Assembly: GCF_001577835.2 (NCBI RefSeq)
Contig: NC_029516.1
Location: forward strand, 71,617,221-71,681,220
Length of the DNA stretch: 64,000 nucleotides
Source: Coturnix japonica
Taxonomy: Eukaryota; Chordata; Aves; Galliformes; Phasianidae
Direction of reading: 5' to 3'
Shown in pieces: positions 34,766-49,035 of the stretch. The position numbers and the translations under genes are program-made. Below the pieces are notes generated by a model that did not search any database, was not told where the DNA came from, and saw only the letters and a program-made list of their open reading frames with translations. Position 1 is the first letter of the stretch. Every line of letters begins with the position of its first letter.

Positions 34766-34771
34766 ATGTGA
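34766..34771 (+). other. uORF 4, minimal ATG-TGA start-stop
   Basis: A start codon followed directly by a stop. Such elements stall ribosomes in known leaders. The context is CCCCATGT, moderate to weak. Confidence 0.5.
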
Positions 34772-34780
34772 CTGGGCTGA

Positions 34781-35782
<1,002 letters not shown>

Positions 35783-36422
35783 TGATGGGTGCCCACCCTT
35801 TGCATTGCAGCTGGTGGGCTCGGCCACACTATATGAATGGAGAATGGGCATTGCTTCTCGGTACGACCAGAGAAAGGCCCAGCTGCGGGTCACCTACAAT
35901 GAACTATATCTCTTGAATGGCAAATAATTCCTGAAGGTTTCTTTGAATACGTGCCTATTAACAGTCAGATCATTGCCGATTCATGCTACGGGCTTTGTTT
36001 TCAGTAATATTCCCCCCTTTTTTTTTTCCCCTATGGAAATGGAGGGCTGGGTCTTTATGGGACCTGGAGCGCTTGATGGGCGTTAAGGTTTGATTGATCC
36101 GTTTGATATCCCGTGTGGTCACACCTGGCACTGCTGTGTGCGGGTTTGGTTCTTGGTGTTGGAGGCTTTTCAAGCCGGGGCTCTGCCCGGCTGGGGGTTT
36201 TTTGACAGATGAGAGAAATTCTGACGTTTTTCTGCATCAAAATGTACTTCCGCTGCGGTTGAAGCCTTGAGGAGAATATTGGGCTGAGGTTCTGGAGCTG
36301 CTGCTTTGTATCTGCATGATCAGGGTGCCTGCTGCACTCCGAGTGCCCTTTATACTCTTATATGCTGCTAAAACGGGTTGTGTTTGATCTGGTTCAAATG
36401 TATTAAAGATCTTAATTCACAC

Positions 36423-36445
36423 GGGGGGGGAGGGGGGAAGGGGGA
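36423..36445 (+). repeat. G-rich tract in intron 1
   Basis: Three or more runs of 5-9 G separated by A, able to form a G-quadruplex on the sense strand. Confidence 0.75.
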
Positions 36446-36796
36446 ATATTTAAGACTCCATTTTAATGTATCGATTTATTTCACGTGAGCGTGGAATAGG
36501 AAGCAGGTTTTGTCGCTGGGTATTTCTGCAGGTGGCTGTTTAACGCTATAGCCACACTTAGCCCTGCCACGCTCCAAAGCTAAATTTGCCTTATTCGAGC
36601 TGTACGGCTCGATTCTTGAAAGGTCATTGATGCTCCTTTCCTGTTTGTTTGAGGTCAGAAACCAGACAGATGCTCGCCTTCGAAGCGGGTGCTAAGTGAT
36701 GCAGACTAACAAGTTTGCAAATACGATTTGATCCCAAGTGTGGAACACGGAGGGAGAAACAAAGGCCGTAGCATAAAGCACACGCACTTGTGATAA

Positions 36797-36807
36797 CCCC
36801 CCCCCCC
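36797..36807. repeat. Run of 11 C
   Basis: A homopolymer, prone to length variation. Confidence 0.85.
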
Positions 36808-37393
36808 AGCCCCTCCTCCCCAGTCGCTCTAGTCATGTGCTCCTGGTCCTTCTGCTGTCTGGAAAAAAATGTCAGAACAAAGCAAGAGAACCGCATGCAA
36901 GGACTGTGTGGGAAAGGCAGGCGTATTTTTCACTTAATCTATCCGTGTAAGACAGTGCAGGAAGTTTCGACTTCTTATTTTCCTTTGTAAGAGAGCAGCG
37001 CCACTGATTGCCAGAAAGGGTGATATTTTACTGGTTCTCTTGAGATTGTGAAGCAGATGGAAATGGATGGATTGCTGCTCTTTGAGTCCTGTAGGCAGCT
37101 GTTGTATCCCCATCTTGATTCAGACCTTCTCCAGGTCACCAGGAAGCAAAGCCTATCCTCTATGCCAGCCTTTTTGCTCGCCTTTGTAAGGCTGGGGTGG
37201 TGGTGAAATGAGGTGGTGAGGTCACGCTTGCTTTGGTGACCACCTTCTAGCTGATCCCGGCAGTAGTTCCATTCCTTTGAAAGGATTCAAAGGACGAGGT
37301 GGAAGCATTGAGGAAGGAATGGAGGAGGGTGTGTTGGACCTTGTGTTAGAGAGCTGGAGTGTGGTGATTGCTCTTCTGCTCAGGATATGGCAG

Positions 37394-37588
37394 GCTTAGG
37401 CCCTGGAACAGGCTGCCCAGTGAGGTTGTGGATGCCCCGTCCTTGGAGGTGTTCAAGGCCAGGTTGGACGGGGCCCTGGGCAACCTGATCTAGTAAAGGT
37501 GTATGTTTGGTGGCCCTGCCAGGCAGGGGGGTTGGAACTACATGATCCTTGAGGTCCCTTCCAACCCGGCTCATTCTGTGATTCTGTG
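37394..37588 (+). mobile_element. CR1 LINE 3' end, young subfamily
   Basis: Begins in the ORF2 C-terminus (PWNRLP-like sequence, then VVDAPSLEVFKARLDGALG) and ends in two ATTCTGTG units. Few differences from the copies at 8165-8335 and 53472-53799. Confidence 0.94.
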
Positions 37589-40500
37589 AAAGGGGGGAGT
37601 GGCCATTGACTTTTCCATCTTTTTAGACTTTGTGCTCGGAAGTTGTTGAGAAGCTTGAGCCTTGAATGGAAGGGGATTCCCATCAGGGTCTTGTCCTCTG
37701 GCTTCGGAGGAAGGTGACTTCCCAGGCCTCTGTCATAGTTGTTAGTTATGAGAATTTTACAGTTGCTACAAGAGTAGGAACCCTGTGGCCTTCCTGTATC
37801 ACTTCCATGATGTACCAACATCAAGAGTTCCTATGAGATCTGCCAATTTTTTTGTTATTTTGGTGTTTTTGAGATCATTTTGTGTTTCTTTCCACCGCAC
37901 CATATGAATTTCTGTGCTGAAGTCATTCCCAGGTAGTTTATTCTCTGTTCAGGTCTTCGTTGCTGGCTTTGTAGGTTTTCTTCGCACAAAGAAACGTGTG
38001 TTCTTAGGTTGAGCCCGTAGGAAGTGCGTGGTATGGCAAAGATGGTGGTTGTGAGAGCTTAGCTGTTATCTTAACGTCTAATAGTGCAAGAAATCAGCTT
38101 CAAAATCAGGTGATGAATATGTAAATCAGAAGCTTGCAGTTCTCCACATGCTGATGCTATCTACCTGCTGATTATAGCATAAGAGAAGAGGTATGAGCTT
38201 AAAGCTTTGCTTTTGTTCTTCACCTCAGTGTTCTTGCATTGCCTCCAGATGGATGTTGTTTCCCAAATGGGGCAAAAATCATACTGAGTAACCAAGGGTA
38301 GGCATGCAACACGTGATCCAAAATACCTATAAAAATAGAAGTCCTGAAGTTTAGTTAGCAAATTTCCATCTAATGACTATGGAATTGATTTTTCTCCTCC
38401 CCCCCCACCCCAATCCCTTCCCTTCTTCATGAGCTTTTGGAAGATGCTTACTGCAGACCAACAAAATAACTTGCTACAGTTACAAGGAGTCAAGGAGTCT
38501 TGTCTACTAGGCTTGTTGTCACTTAAAGCAGTCTCATGGCCAGTGCTTGCCATAAAGGCCTCTTTGCTCCATGTTTGAGCATCATGGCTTTGTAACAGGC
38601 TATGCAGTATTTGTTAACGTAGAGGGTGAGGAAGGCAGGTTTATTTGCTTTAGCTGGTTCTCACGTTGTACACCTGATCTTGCTTGCAAAACCTAAAGGG
38701 CAGTCTTGCTGTAATTCATTTTGGACTCTCTGGAAGAATGTTTTACTGATGCCAAATGGGATTTTGAGGAAGATTTTGTTTTCCTTCTTGGTTCACTGTT
38801 GGTTTTTGTTGCTGTTCTATGTGTGTGTGTGCTGTATACTCTTCCAACAGGACAGTAAGATGTTAACCCTCCATTTGCATGTGGCAGAACTGCTGACGTG
38901 TGAACTTGATGCATCTCTCATTATTATAGCGGTGTTCTAAAAACCATCACTTGAAGGGTTACAGCCTGGGAATTGGTTACTCCATTCGTAAACCAGTACG
39001 TAAAGGTTTGGCTGCTTTTCAGGCAAAATGTGGTGTTTAATAGGAGATGATGCTCAGGTTGAGCTGTAGAAAGATAGATTGGAAGAGCACCCTGGGCAGC
39101 TTGAGCGAGAGGAACAAGTGGGGCTGATGAAACTGGCCCAATGGCTGGGATAGCGCTGCCTTGTTTCTCAACATAGTTAGGGTAGGGCCCTCTCTTGCTT
39201 TGATAGCAGTTTCTGCCTAATTGGTTTCTGAAACTGGAAGCCGCCCATCCTGCTCTCCTTGCTGGAGAGAGGAAGAGCACTCCCTTCCAGAAGCCTGCTG
39301 AGAGCTGTGTGGCTGTTCCGAGCCCTGTCCAGCTTTCTGACTGCTGCTGTAGGAGTGGCTTTCCTCCTGCCCCACGCTTGAAAACGGTAACAATAAGAAT
39401 GGGACCAGCTGAAGTCTGCTGATGGTCACCCAAAGTCATGCCTTGAAGGCTGGACAGGAGACTGATTGCTGTCTGTGGTACCTCATTCTAACACCAGCTA
39501 TTTTCTCTTTACTCCTGTTGTTAGGGGTAGTTGAGCAGAAATATATATAGTATTATGTATATAGTATACTTATACATATAATATATGTATATATATATGC
39601 AGACTGCCAATGGAATCTGCCAAATAATAATTCCATTAATTCTTCTTCTGTGTCCCTCACGTTTTGGTTATGTAGGCTGATTTTTCCTCTTGTATGTGGG
39701 TTATCCTGAACCTTCTGTCACTGATGTGCACGTTTCTTCTTCCCTGTGCTGTTTTCTGGAGGTGTTTTCCTCTTATATTATCACTTGATTTATCTCTTCT
39801 ATTGCTTAGCAATACAATCTCATTCACCATTTTCTTACACCCTGTGGGTTTCTATGGCTGTGTTCCGTACCTACATGCCTCCTGGTTCTGGGAGTTGTTA
39901 TAGCAGTTCATCCCTTAACTTGATAGGGTCTTGCAGGTATCACACAGTGTGTGTTTATGTACTTTGATCTCTTGAATGATAACAAAAGTATTTCCTTGAG
40001 ATCTGCACCTGAAGACCATGTCCATGGCTGAAGGGTTTTCCGCTACTGTTCCTAAAGCTAATTTTGAAGTATTCTATCCGTAAGTGCCATTTTAAATAGC
40101 ACCTTATTTAAATGAATTCCCAGTATCAATGTCTATTGTACTCATCACAGTTCTTCATAATTCCAAAAGTTGGGTTTTTGGCTGTTGCTGCTCCCCTACC
40201 CTGTGCTCCTTGAACTGCCTGGATGAATGACACAGGCTCCCAACATTGTCAAGAAGTCCATGTCTACCAAAAGCCTGCGGTGGAAGCTCTACTCTGGAAG
40301 AATTCCAGCATTTTCTGTTGGCCATTGTTTGGATGTGAGCATGAGAACACACAAGGTGGTTGGAGAGCATTTGCAGCTTTCTTGTTGGAGCTCTTGGAGT
40401 CTTTTCATCTCAGAAGGTTTATTGACTCCCATTTCAAGTTAAAAGATCTTTATGGTTTCCAGAAATTTCTACAGACTTGCTCGTTGAGTGCTTTTCTGGA

Positions 40501-43500
40501 CTACTTTCCTCTTTGTTCTTGACAAAAATCTTTACTCTTAAGGACTGTACTTGTGTGCTAAGTGCCAAGGTGGCCGTCTCCTACAGTTGTGTAGCTGGTG
40601 GGACATTTGGCAGCTGCCTGAATTCATTGAGCAGCCCATCTCAGCCTCAGAAGACCAACAGGTTTTAAGGTGAAGCAGCTGTGAAAAGGAGTTCACTGAA
40701 ATCTTAAAGGCCTCACCCAAGTCTATATCAAATCCAAGATTTCATGTTGTCACAACTTCCTTTGATAAGCTGGATGCACAGATTCTCATTTATTTTTGAT
40801 TATGCGTATTGAAAGTAAGAAGTGCTGATTACAACTCCGTGGTGTGGTGAGAAAAGATACTGCTTTAAACATAAAGACTCAAATCCATTTGGTGCTGGAC
40901 AGACCAAAACTCATTGCTTTAGATCCAAAACCAGGACCCTATCCACCCCACTTTGGCATCTGATGGAGATGAATCCCAAAGTGCTGCATGCTGGGTTGGG
41001 AGAAGGTACAGGCTTGGAGTCATGATGGTCTATGCCAGCTGGTATTGTTTAACTGATTTATAGTGTAGCTGTCTATGGAGGGTTCATTGCAACAGTCTTG
41101 TGTGAAGATGAGAAAGGTAAGTGGTGGTAACAAGGCGCACCTCTGTGAGCTGCAGCTACATCAGTCACAATCAGATGAAGTGTTCCTGGTCAGTGCTGCA
41201 GTAGCTGGTTAAGAAGAAGCCTAAACATGAGCTCTTGTGAAAGCTGCTTCAAGCAAGGTTTGTATAGCAACCATAGGTAATATCAGTTATTGACGCAGAA
41301 TCTTCTACTCGCATTGGTTTTGGCTTATTGTATAGAGAGAAGGGGGTAAGTCATCTTAGTGTAATTCATGAGAGAGCACGTGTTCAGCTGGATCCTATAT
41401 ACTCCAGCAGTGCTACCCTTTAAAATTATGGCTGTGTAGTAGGAGAGACAATGGATTCAACAGAAATCTGCACATTGGAGATCTTACTGAAAGCATTTTT
41501 ACATCACTCTGAGAGTTATCAGAAACCTGAATGCCTCGATGTTGTTCTGACGTGCCTCTAAAAGGAGTGGACGGTGACTTTTGTCTGATCGGTGCTATCA
41601 AAGAATCTTTTCATTAGGTGCTCCCGCCACGGATGCGTTGTCTGTTGAGAAAAGGAAATAAAGCAGTTCATTCTGTACTTTCATCTTGTGCAGACAGGAA
41701 GTAAATCCAAGCATTTAAAGCAATTTGTGTTCTCGCCCTTGCCTTCCTTACAATGGAAGATAGGACAGTGGTATGATAGCTTCTCAATGGTGAGCACTGT
41801 AAGCTTTTTTTCCTTAAACAAAAACAGTACAGCAGCAGATCTTTCTGAATGGATGGCACCTGTATTCCTTATGAGCACTGCCACTTCTCTGCAGCAGCAG
41901 GCTGTGAGTTTTCTGATGTACCCTCACCAACTTAGGCTCTGTGTGCTTGGCATCAGTGCTTTCTCCCTTAGAGCAGGCATTGCACACCTCCACTTACTAC
42001 CAAGTGATGAATCCATTGCAGCTCTTTTCTACTTGAGTGATTTCATGGTGTTTTGCTGGGTTTCTGTGTCAGTGGTGTTGGGTCAGCTCAGCTGAAGGAG
42101 TGGTGCTGGGTTTGCAGGGTGCCTTGGTGCCTGCAATAGGAAATCCACTTTCTTGCTTGCAAGAGAACTTGAGGCAAAGAAAAATACAGTTTTCTAACTT
42201 AGTAATTGACCTGAGTAGGGCCAAATGCCTTCTGCTTGGTACAACGACCTATGAAGTTGTGTTGAAAGTAGTGGGCTGCTATTATGTATTATGCAGGTAT
42301 TATGAGGAGCTTAGTTAGCTGCTAATATATTTTTGTTTAGGTGGCTTCTGTTGATTGTGTATGAATGTGGAAAACAACTCTTACAGGTAATAGATGGCAG
42401 GAATGTGGTGTAGCTGTGCTGCTTGACATGTCTCTTCAGGCAGCTGGGCAGATTTGGAGAGCCCTGCTAGTAGTCCATTGCCTTACAGGAGTGCTACAGT
42501 TCATTCAGGGAGCCCTTCTGATTAGAAGGGGAAAGAAAGATGCTCCTCACCAGCCCTGCTGGATAAGTAATGCCAACAAGGGTGTGTGAGATAGGAATAC
42601 ATTACTACTCTACCCGCATAAAGAGAATTATCTGATGTAGCTGCTGAAGTTGCAGTGGGCTTTTGGATCCAAGCTCTTAGACAGAGAGAAATTGGGTGTT
42701 GGCTCCAAAGCTATAACCAGCAGGGAAACTGCAGCTGAATTTTTCCAACCGAGGCAGACTTCTTAGGGCTGCAACTATAGAACATCATCTGTTTTGACTT
42801 TTTTAGTAGGAATATAATTCTTGTCAGCTACAAGCCCTGTGCTTCAAAGAACCGGCTTTTGCCAGGAATGCAAGCAATTGTTTAATTTTCAGGCAGGCCG
42901 AGAATATGCTTTGCTGAAAGATAAACTAAAATTTGTCTGCTGCTGCAAAGCAAAACTGGATTGTCTTTGCAGTGCAGAAGAAGAAAAATTACATAGCTGC
43001 AGTTGATAGAGTTAAACCCTTTGGTTTTCTTGATTCACACCTTACTGTAAATAGTTACACAAAACCTATGTTATTACTTGCATCCCACCTCTCACATGCT
43101 TCATGTGGTTTAGGTATTTTAAAAGAGTAGCACCATGAATTGACCTCTACGAGTGGGTTTCTTGAGGGAGGGAGGAAGGGGGGACACGAATTCATCAGTC
43201 TAAATGAACAGCATCTTTGATTGTTGGCCAAGTAAACATGAATCATTTGCCTGAGATCTGTATCCCCACAAACAAAGTCCATGGCCACACATTTGTGGGA
43301 GGCTGAGTAGCAGCAGCAGGAAGAATGTTTTGTGCCTTGCCGAGAGAATGAAGACTTCCTGGCAAGGCATGCTTCTTGCAGGTGAGTAGATGTAAGGCTT
43401 CTGGAATGGTTTTTCTCCACGTGTCCAATTGCTCAATTGAAACTTGCAGAAGTGGAAAATAATGTTGTCCTTGAGAAGATTGCATCTGTTGGCCACTTTG

Positions 43501-45159
43501 CTTCCAGTCTTGCAATCTTGCTCCGAGTTGTATGTACTGGCTTGGCAGCTGCTGTACAAAAAGCGTAATACAGTGCGGTAGAAACAGAGTCAACTTGAAA
43601 CGCTTCAAGAATAGAGCAGTCCTAATAATAAATTTCAACTGCGGTGAGTTTGAAACAGGTTTCCCAGAGCTATTAGTTTTGGGTCATATGTTAGTATCGT
43701 ATCAACTGCAGAGTTGAATCTTGGGGAAATGCTTTGAAAGTTAGATGTTCATTTCTTTTTTTGTTATGGAGAATCAGCTGGTGAATGTAACAGAGTCAGA
43801 AACACAAAGTTTGTGCAGAATGGAAGAGCTTTGCTGTTCCAGAAGTCTGAGGCCTGAGCTTCAGGACAACAGAAGTGAAGGTAGTGGGGCTGGTTTTGGT
43901 TGAGGTTGAGCTTTGAGCCTGCTGCTCCTTACTGGGTTGGTTTGAAGACATGTATAGATGTTGTTATGCAGGTGGTATGGGGCTGACGGTTCTGCGTGTT
44001 TGCTGGATTCTTGACGTGTCTGAACAACAAAGTTCACCAGCAGATTATCTGCATGTCATTCAGTCAGTGCTTTAGGTAATTTAGTTGCCTTAATAGAAGT
44101 TCATTTTAGGGAAATGAACGTTACAGAATTGGCAAGTCTTATGTGTTTTACGATGGACTTCTCTTCATCTGGAGATACTGTCTTTGGGTGCTGAAAAGGG
44201 TTTTGCTGGGATCTGTGACAGCAAAAGTATTGTGGCTATTTTCCCCATGGCTCACATGACATATGTATGGGATTTTGGGGACACGTGGAGAAACCTTACT
44301 TCATATGCATGAATTAGCCCTTATCTTTACAGAAGCCAGATATTCATGGGGTGAGAATCAACACTTCTTGTGTGGTGTCAGTGCTTCAGTCCACTGTATT
44401 ATTTTTTCATTGGCAATGATTGAGCAGCTGGTTGTTGCTATCCACTTTGATAGAGGACCAGTTCTAAAAAGGAATGGTGCAGATACACTTGTGCTACATT
44501 CATAACTTTTAATAATCATGATACATAAGAGATGCTTGTATCAAGGGAATGATACACCCCATATCCCAAAATGAATGGTGAAAACCTAGTTTTTGTTCTG
44601 AGGTGGTGGTTTTATTTAGATATACTTCTTAATTTAGACATCGTGGGGCATATAAAATAATATGTATAGCATTCACTTTATTACTTTTTACATGTATTTG
44701 TGGTGTAGAGTGAGGAGCAGAGAAGAGAGGCATGTATACATTGTCAAAAACATAGCTGGAAGGGCAGGCCATAGTCTGTGCTTCTGGGATCTGGACTTTA
44801 AACCCAGACCATGTGTGAAGGCTTTGCTTTAGTGCTTCAGCTTTAAAGCCTTTAAACACTCCTTTAAAACATCCTGTCATATCTGTGTCGACTAAGTACG
44901 TGTCTGCAGGCCAAGTTTGGGAGTAGCATTTTAATACTTGAACAATAATTGTTTTGTCAGAAATAGAGAACCTGTTTCTCATTTGACTTCTCATGATGCA
45001 TTTTGAGACTGGTAATGGCCCATCCCACTGGCATTAACACTTAATTTTGATGCTGATAAGGGAGATCTGAAAGAAACCACACTGCAATGTAGTGCTCTGC
45101 CTTCTGTCATTCCAAATATCCTTTTTTTCCTCCTTGAGTGTGGTGACTATGGGAGGCTT
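37589..45159. other. Intron 1 stretch, unique sequence
   Basis: About 7.6 kb with no recognised gene or LINE. It holds a C-rich run at about 38,398-38,411 and a TA-rich microsatellite at 39,540-39,600. A 135-codon frame from a GTG at 41,688 resembles no family. Confidence 0.4.
39540..39600. repeat. TA-rich degenerate microsatellite
   Basis: About 60 bases of imperfect TA/TATG repeats, largely self-complementary. Confidence 0.85.
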
Positions 45160-45230
45160 TACACAGAATTGTAGGGGTTGGAAGAGACCTGTAGAGGTCA
45201 TTGAGTCCAACCACCTGGCTGTTAACTTTT
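45160..45230 (-). mobile_element. CR1 LINE 3' terminal fragment
   Basis: Reverse complement of a CR1 end: 'cagaattgtaggggttgga', then 'agagacctgtagaggtcattgagtccaacca'. Only about 70 bases remain. Confidence 0.8.
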
Positions 45231-48200
45231 GCCTTAGGTGGTCAGCAAACCAATTCTTAAAGAACGTAATGATAAGGTAGGAAATGGGAGTTCTCACATT
45301 GATGAATTGCCATTTGTGTGCGTGTGGCTGTAAAGCAGAGTATTATCTAAAATTTAATTAAGAAATTAATTTTCAAGTAAGAACGTAGTTGCTATAACGA
45401 CATGCACCGAGGGGCAGGATTCAATGCCTGTGGGTTTTTCAGGATCTATTTGTCTATATTTTTGCATGAGGACTTGTGGTGGGGGGTAAGTGGAAGAGGA
45501 ATAAGGAACTTCCATTCGACCCTGGAGAGAGCAGATGCAACTGAAGTTCTAGTAAGTTCTCTAGGCACCTGTTATGCCTTTTTCCTTCATAATTCTGCTA
45601 GTATAAAACCATGCAGTGAGTTAGGTAGAGATAATATGGCGTTTATTTTGTAACACTTGCTTAAACCCTGCTGTATGAAATTACTCTGTATGAAAACAGC
45701 TCTGCTCTTTATTGCTAGTTTTTGTACTTGAAAGTAAGTCATTGAATGTCAAATAAACAAGTATGGCATAGTGCCCTTCCCCTATTTTTTATGAAAAAAT
45801 GGATCTCAACTGCCGTGTTGGATGAAAGCTAGGTGAGCTGACTGAGGAGTCAGTGCTGCTCCTGAAGGTTCAAGAGTGTATTTTCTTCTGTAGAATGCAA
45901 GAGCATTGGTGCAATTAAGAATCACTTTTGTTTCTTCTTGTTGTAATATTAAGGAAACTATTCTTTGTGATAGAAAAGAGAAATAGCTGAAACCCTTTAG
46001 GAGTTGTTCAGAACTGCTGGTAGCGTTCAGATTCTTAGAGTGACCCACCCCATGGCTGCTCTTTGAAGAAAAGGATATGTAGACCACAGAACTAAAACCT
46101 CTTAAACAGAGATCAGCCCTGGAGCATGTTGGTAAATGGAGTCAACTGTGTCACGCTTTTCTTCTCCACTGCAGATAAGACAAGTTTTAGGCTTGAACTT
46201 AAGCAGCACATGCGCGTTCAGTTAAGGTCAACAGGAGCACTGTGATAGATTAGGAAACCTGTCAGATTTCCAGCAGTGTCTGTCTTAAAAATTGAGAAGT
46301 TTGCCCAGTAGTTTTAATGTAAAGTTTGTATACGTTTGAATTGAGGCAGCTGGTAGTCCATTAGAGCCATATTTTCTATCATTCTGGTTAGTTCTTCGTG
46401 GTCTAATGAATTTCAATTGTAGGTAACTGGTACTGTTCCCATTTCTTCTCCCCTTTGGGATGGGGTAGACTAGTGCTACTTGCAGCTTGCTGGAGGTTGA
46501 TGGATGTGAAGGCGAGGGTCTGTAAAATGTGCCATAGCTTTCAGACTTAAGGCACTGAGAGTTGTTTCAGTTTGGGAACATTTCTGTATGCAGTGGTTTG
46601 TCTTACCCTTGACAGGTAACTCATTCTGAAAGAATCTCATTACCCTTGGAGTTGAGGTGAGTGTATGATATTTGGAAGGGCTTACTCTGATTGGGAAGGT
46701 TTTTAGTTTAGTTAGAGGCTTAAATCAGTTCTGTATTTTCTATTTGGTGTAAGTTCTATTCACGTTTGGGCCTCCTGCATTGCAGTTGAGAACCACAGAA
46801 TTTCTGCAGAGGATCTCCATCTTGTTTTGTATGGTTCCTAAGGAAAACAGTTCTTTCCTTCAAGTTTTGATCCTGTGGTTTTTTGCTTCAACACAAAAGA
46901 ATTTAGTGCAAATAAGGAACCGCTCAGAGCTTCAAGTGTAGATAATTACTGCAGTAAAGTCCTGGTCTGTGTGTCTTATGATAGGGGTGTATGCCCAAAA
47001 AAGCTGACAGTGTAAGTATATAACTTTGGTGTCTAATGCCAGTGCATGAAGAGCATTTGTCCCTTTATAACTTTCTAATTGCAGTAGTCATTTTAGTTTC
47101 TACTAAATAAATAGGCACGTCTGAAAATTCTGTGTTGAAACGAGATGTTGCTTGGAATATAAGCCAAGAAGGGAGAGAATTCGTAATGGTTTGCTATAAA
47201 CGTGTAGTGTACATTCTTCTGGTTTTATTAGGGTTCTTTAGTTTGAATACAGAAGATTTGATGTGGACTTTGAAAATCAAAGCATCGTCAGTTGCTGTTG
47301 TAATCCTAAATCTTAAGGTTTTCGATTGATTTACACCTAACTTACTGTTAAACAAAGAAGAGGAATGTATGAAACTCGAGAGAGATTAAGGTGCTTCAAA
47401 GCAAAACTGATTATCTCCACTGGTAAGTGGCTTCCAGTTTGGTGTTGAACATTTAAGAGTAGTTCTGGGCAAGCACTTCCTCTTCTCTGCTTCACAAAGC
47501 TTCACTCATAGTCTGTGTGCATCCGAGGCTGAAATACTGAACTACTGTTAATACAGCTACAATTATTTCATTTTTAAAAACTGATGTCTTGCTTCTTTGT
47601 TCCATGTGATATTAATATTCAAAAATAGATGGATGTCATTTTTATTCTTATTTTTTTTGGTCTGCTCAAGTGTAAGAGGAGACAGGATAACCCTGAAGCT
47701 TTATGCCAGGCTTCTCCTAAGGCATAGTAACAGTACAGAACGCCTTTTATTCCTTTTATTTTTTTTCCCTCTTTAAATCTTCAGCTGATAAAAGGATTGG
47801 GCCTTTAGCTGGAAGAGAGGAGGCTCTTGCAGACACTGCAGTACTTTGCTTAAGGCTCTAGATAGCATTTGCTCTGAACTTGACATGCACAAAACAGTCC
47901 ATCTCTGAGATGGCTCAGACCATCAGGGACACGCAGATCTTTTTTTGTCTGCAGCTGTCATCTTCTGAACGATGGAATAGTTTACAACTTTGGTATTGTG
48001 GAAAATTTGTTCCTCTTCCCTGCTGATAGCTGTGAGAGACTGGGGCGCTTCTGTTGACATTGTTCAGCTTCAGAACTGTGATGGTGACAAGTCGTCAAGA
48101 GTAACCTTGCATCAGAAAAAGCCACAAGGAGAGAAATGTGGCACAGCCTCACCAAGTGGTCTTTTTTCCTTATGGGAATCATTTGGATGAATTGAGCTTT

Positions 48201-48549
48201 CTGAGAACCAGCTTGTGTTTGAAACACAAGCAAACAAACAAAAGAACACTCCCTTCCCTGAGCTTGTCGGGGTTATTGGGGCAGCCGAGCTGAGTTGGTA
48301 CACTAACTGAAATTCATAAGTTAACGCACATCTATTGTTGAAGCAACATTTTTTCACCATGAAGAAAAATGAGAAGTGCGCATTCCTCAGCTTCTGTATT
48401 TGTCATAATAGTAGTAACTTCTTTGTATATAAAGACTGTTGGTTTAAATGGTCGTGTATCACATGCTTGTACTTGCATCTTTTTTACTTTAGTCTTTCTG
48501 TATTTTTGCTTGAAGTTAAAGGATATTACCAACAGTGTTATCCCAATGC
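45231..48549. other. Intron 1 stretch, unique sequence
   Basis: AT-rich; nothing recognised. Confidence 0.4.
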
Positions 48550-49035
48550 CTCTTGAAAAGTGTGGGCCACCAACCACCTCTTTATGAAGTCTGTTCCTGC
48601 TCTTGACCACCTTCATGGTAAAGAATTCTTTCCTAATGCATGGACTGACCCTCCCCTGGCACAGCTTTCAGCCATCCCTGTATGTCCTTGTGATAGTACC
48701 GGGGGATAAGAGACGGCTATTTCCATTTCCCATGCTCGTGGAGCTGCAGGAAGTGATGAGATCACCTCACCTCTCAGGTTCCTCTCTCCAGACTGGACAG
48801 TGCACATGTCCACAGCTCTCCTCACAGGACGTACCTTCCAGCCCTGTTATCAGCTTTACTCCATCTCAGGGGCAGAATCTGACACACACCCTTGTTGACT
48901 TTCATGCCATTGAAGACTGGAGCGTTGGAAAACCAATCTAGATCCATCTGCAACATCTCTCCCTCAAGAGTCAACAGCACCTCCCAGCTTAGTATCGTCA
49001 GCAAGAGGTAATTAACATGTGGCTCGTCTAGAAGC
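48550..49035 (-). mobile_element. Older CR1 LINE remnant
   Basis: The plus strand reads as the reverse complement of CR1 ORF2 end and upstream sequence: 'accaccttcatggtaaagaattctttcctaatgc', 'ctcccctggcacagcttt', 'ctctctccagactggacag', 'agtcaacagcacctcccagctta'. The order is right but divergence is high. Confidence 0.75.

Noticed and set aside
41688-42095. 135-codon frame in GSK3B intron 1
   Set aside because: Starts at GTG, Ser/Leu/Phe-rich like translated intron sequence; no homologue recognised and no exon signals.
42821-43006. Cys-rich 61-codon frame that looks vaguely like a zinc finger
   Set aside because: Cysteine spacing is irregular, the start is not ATG, and the sequence is intronic and unique.
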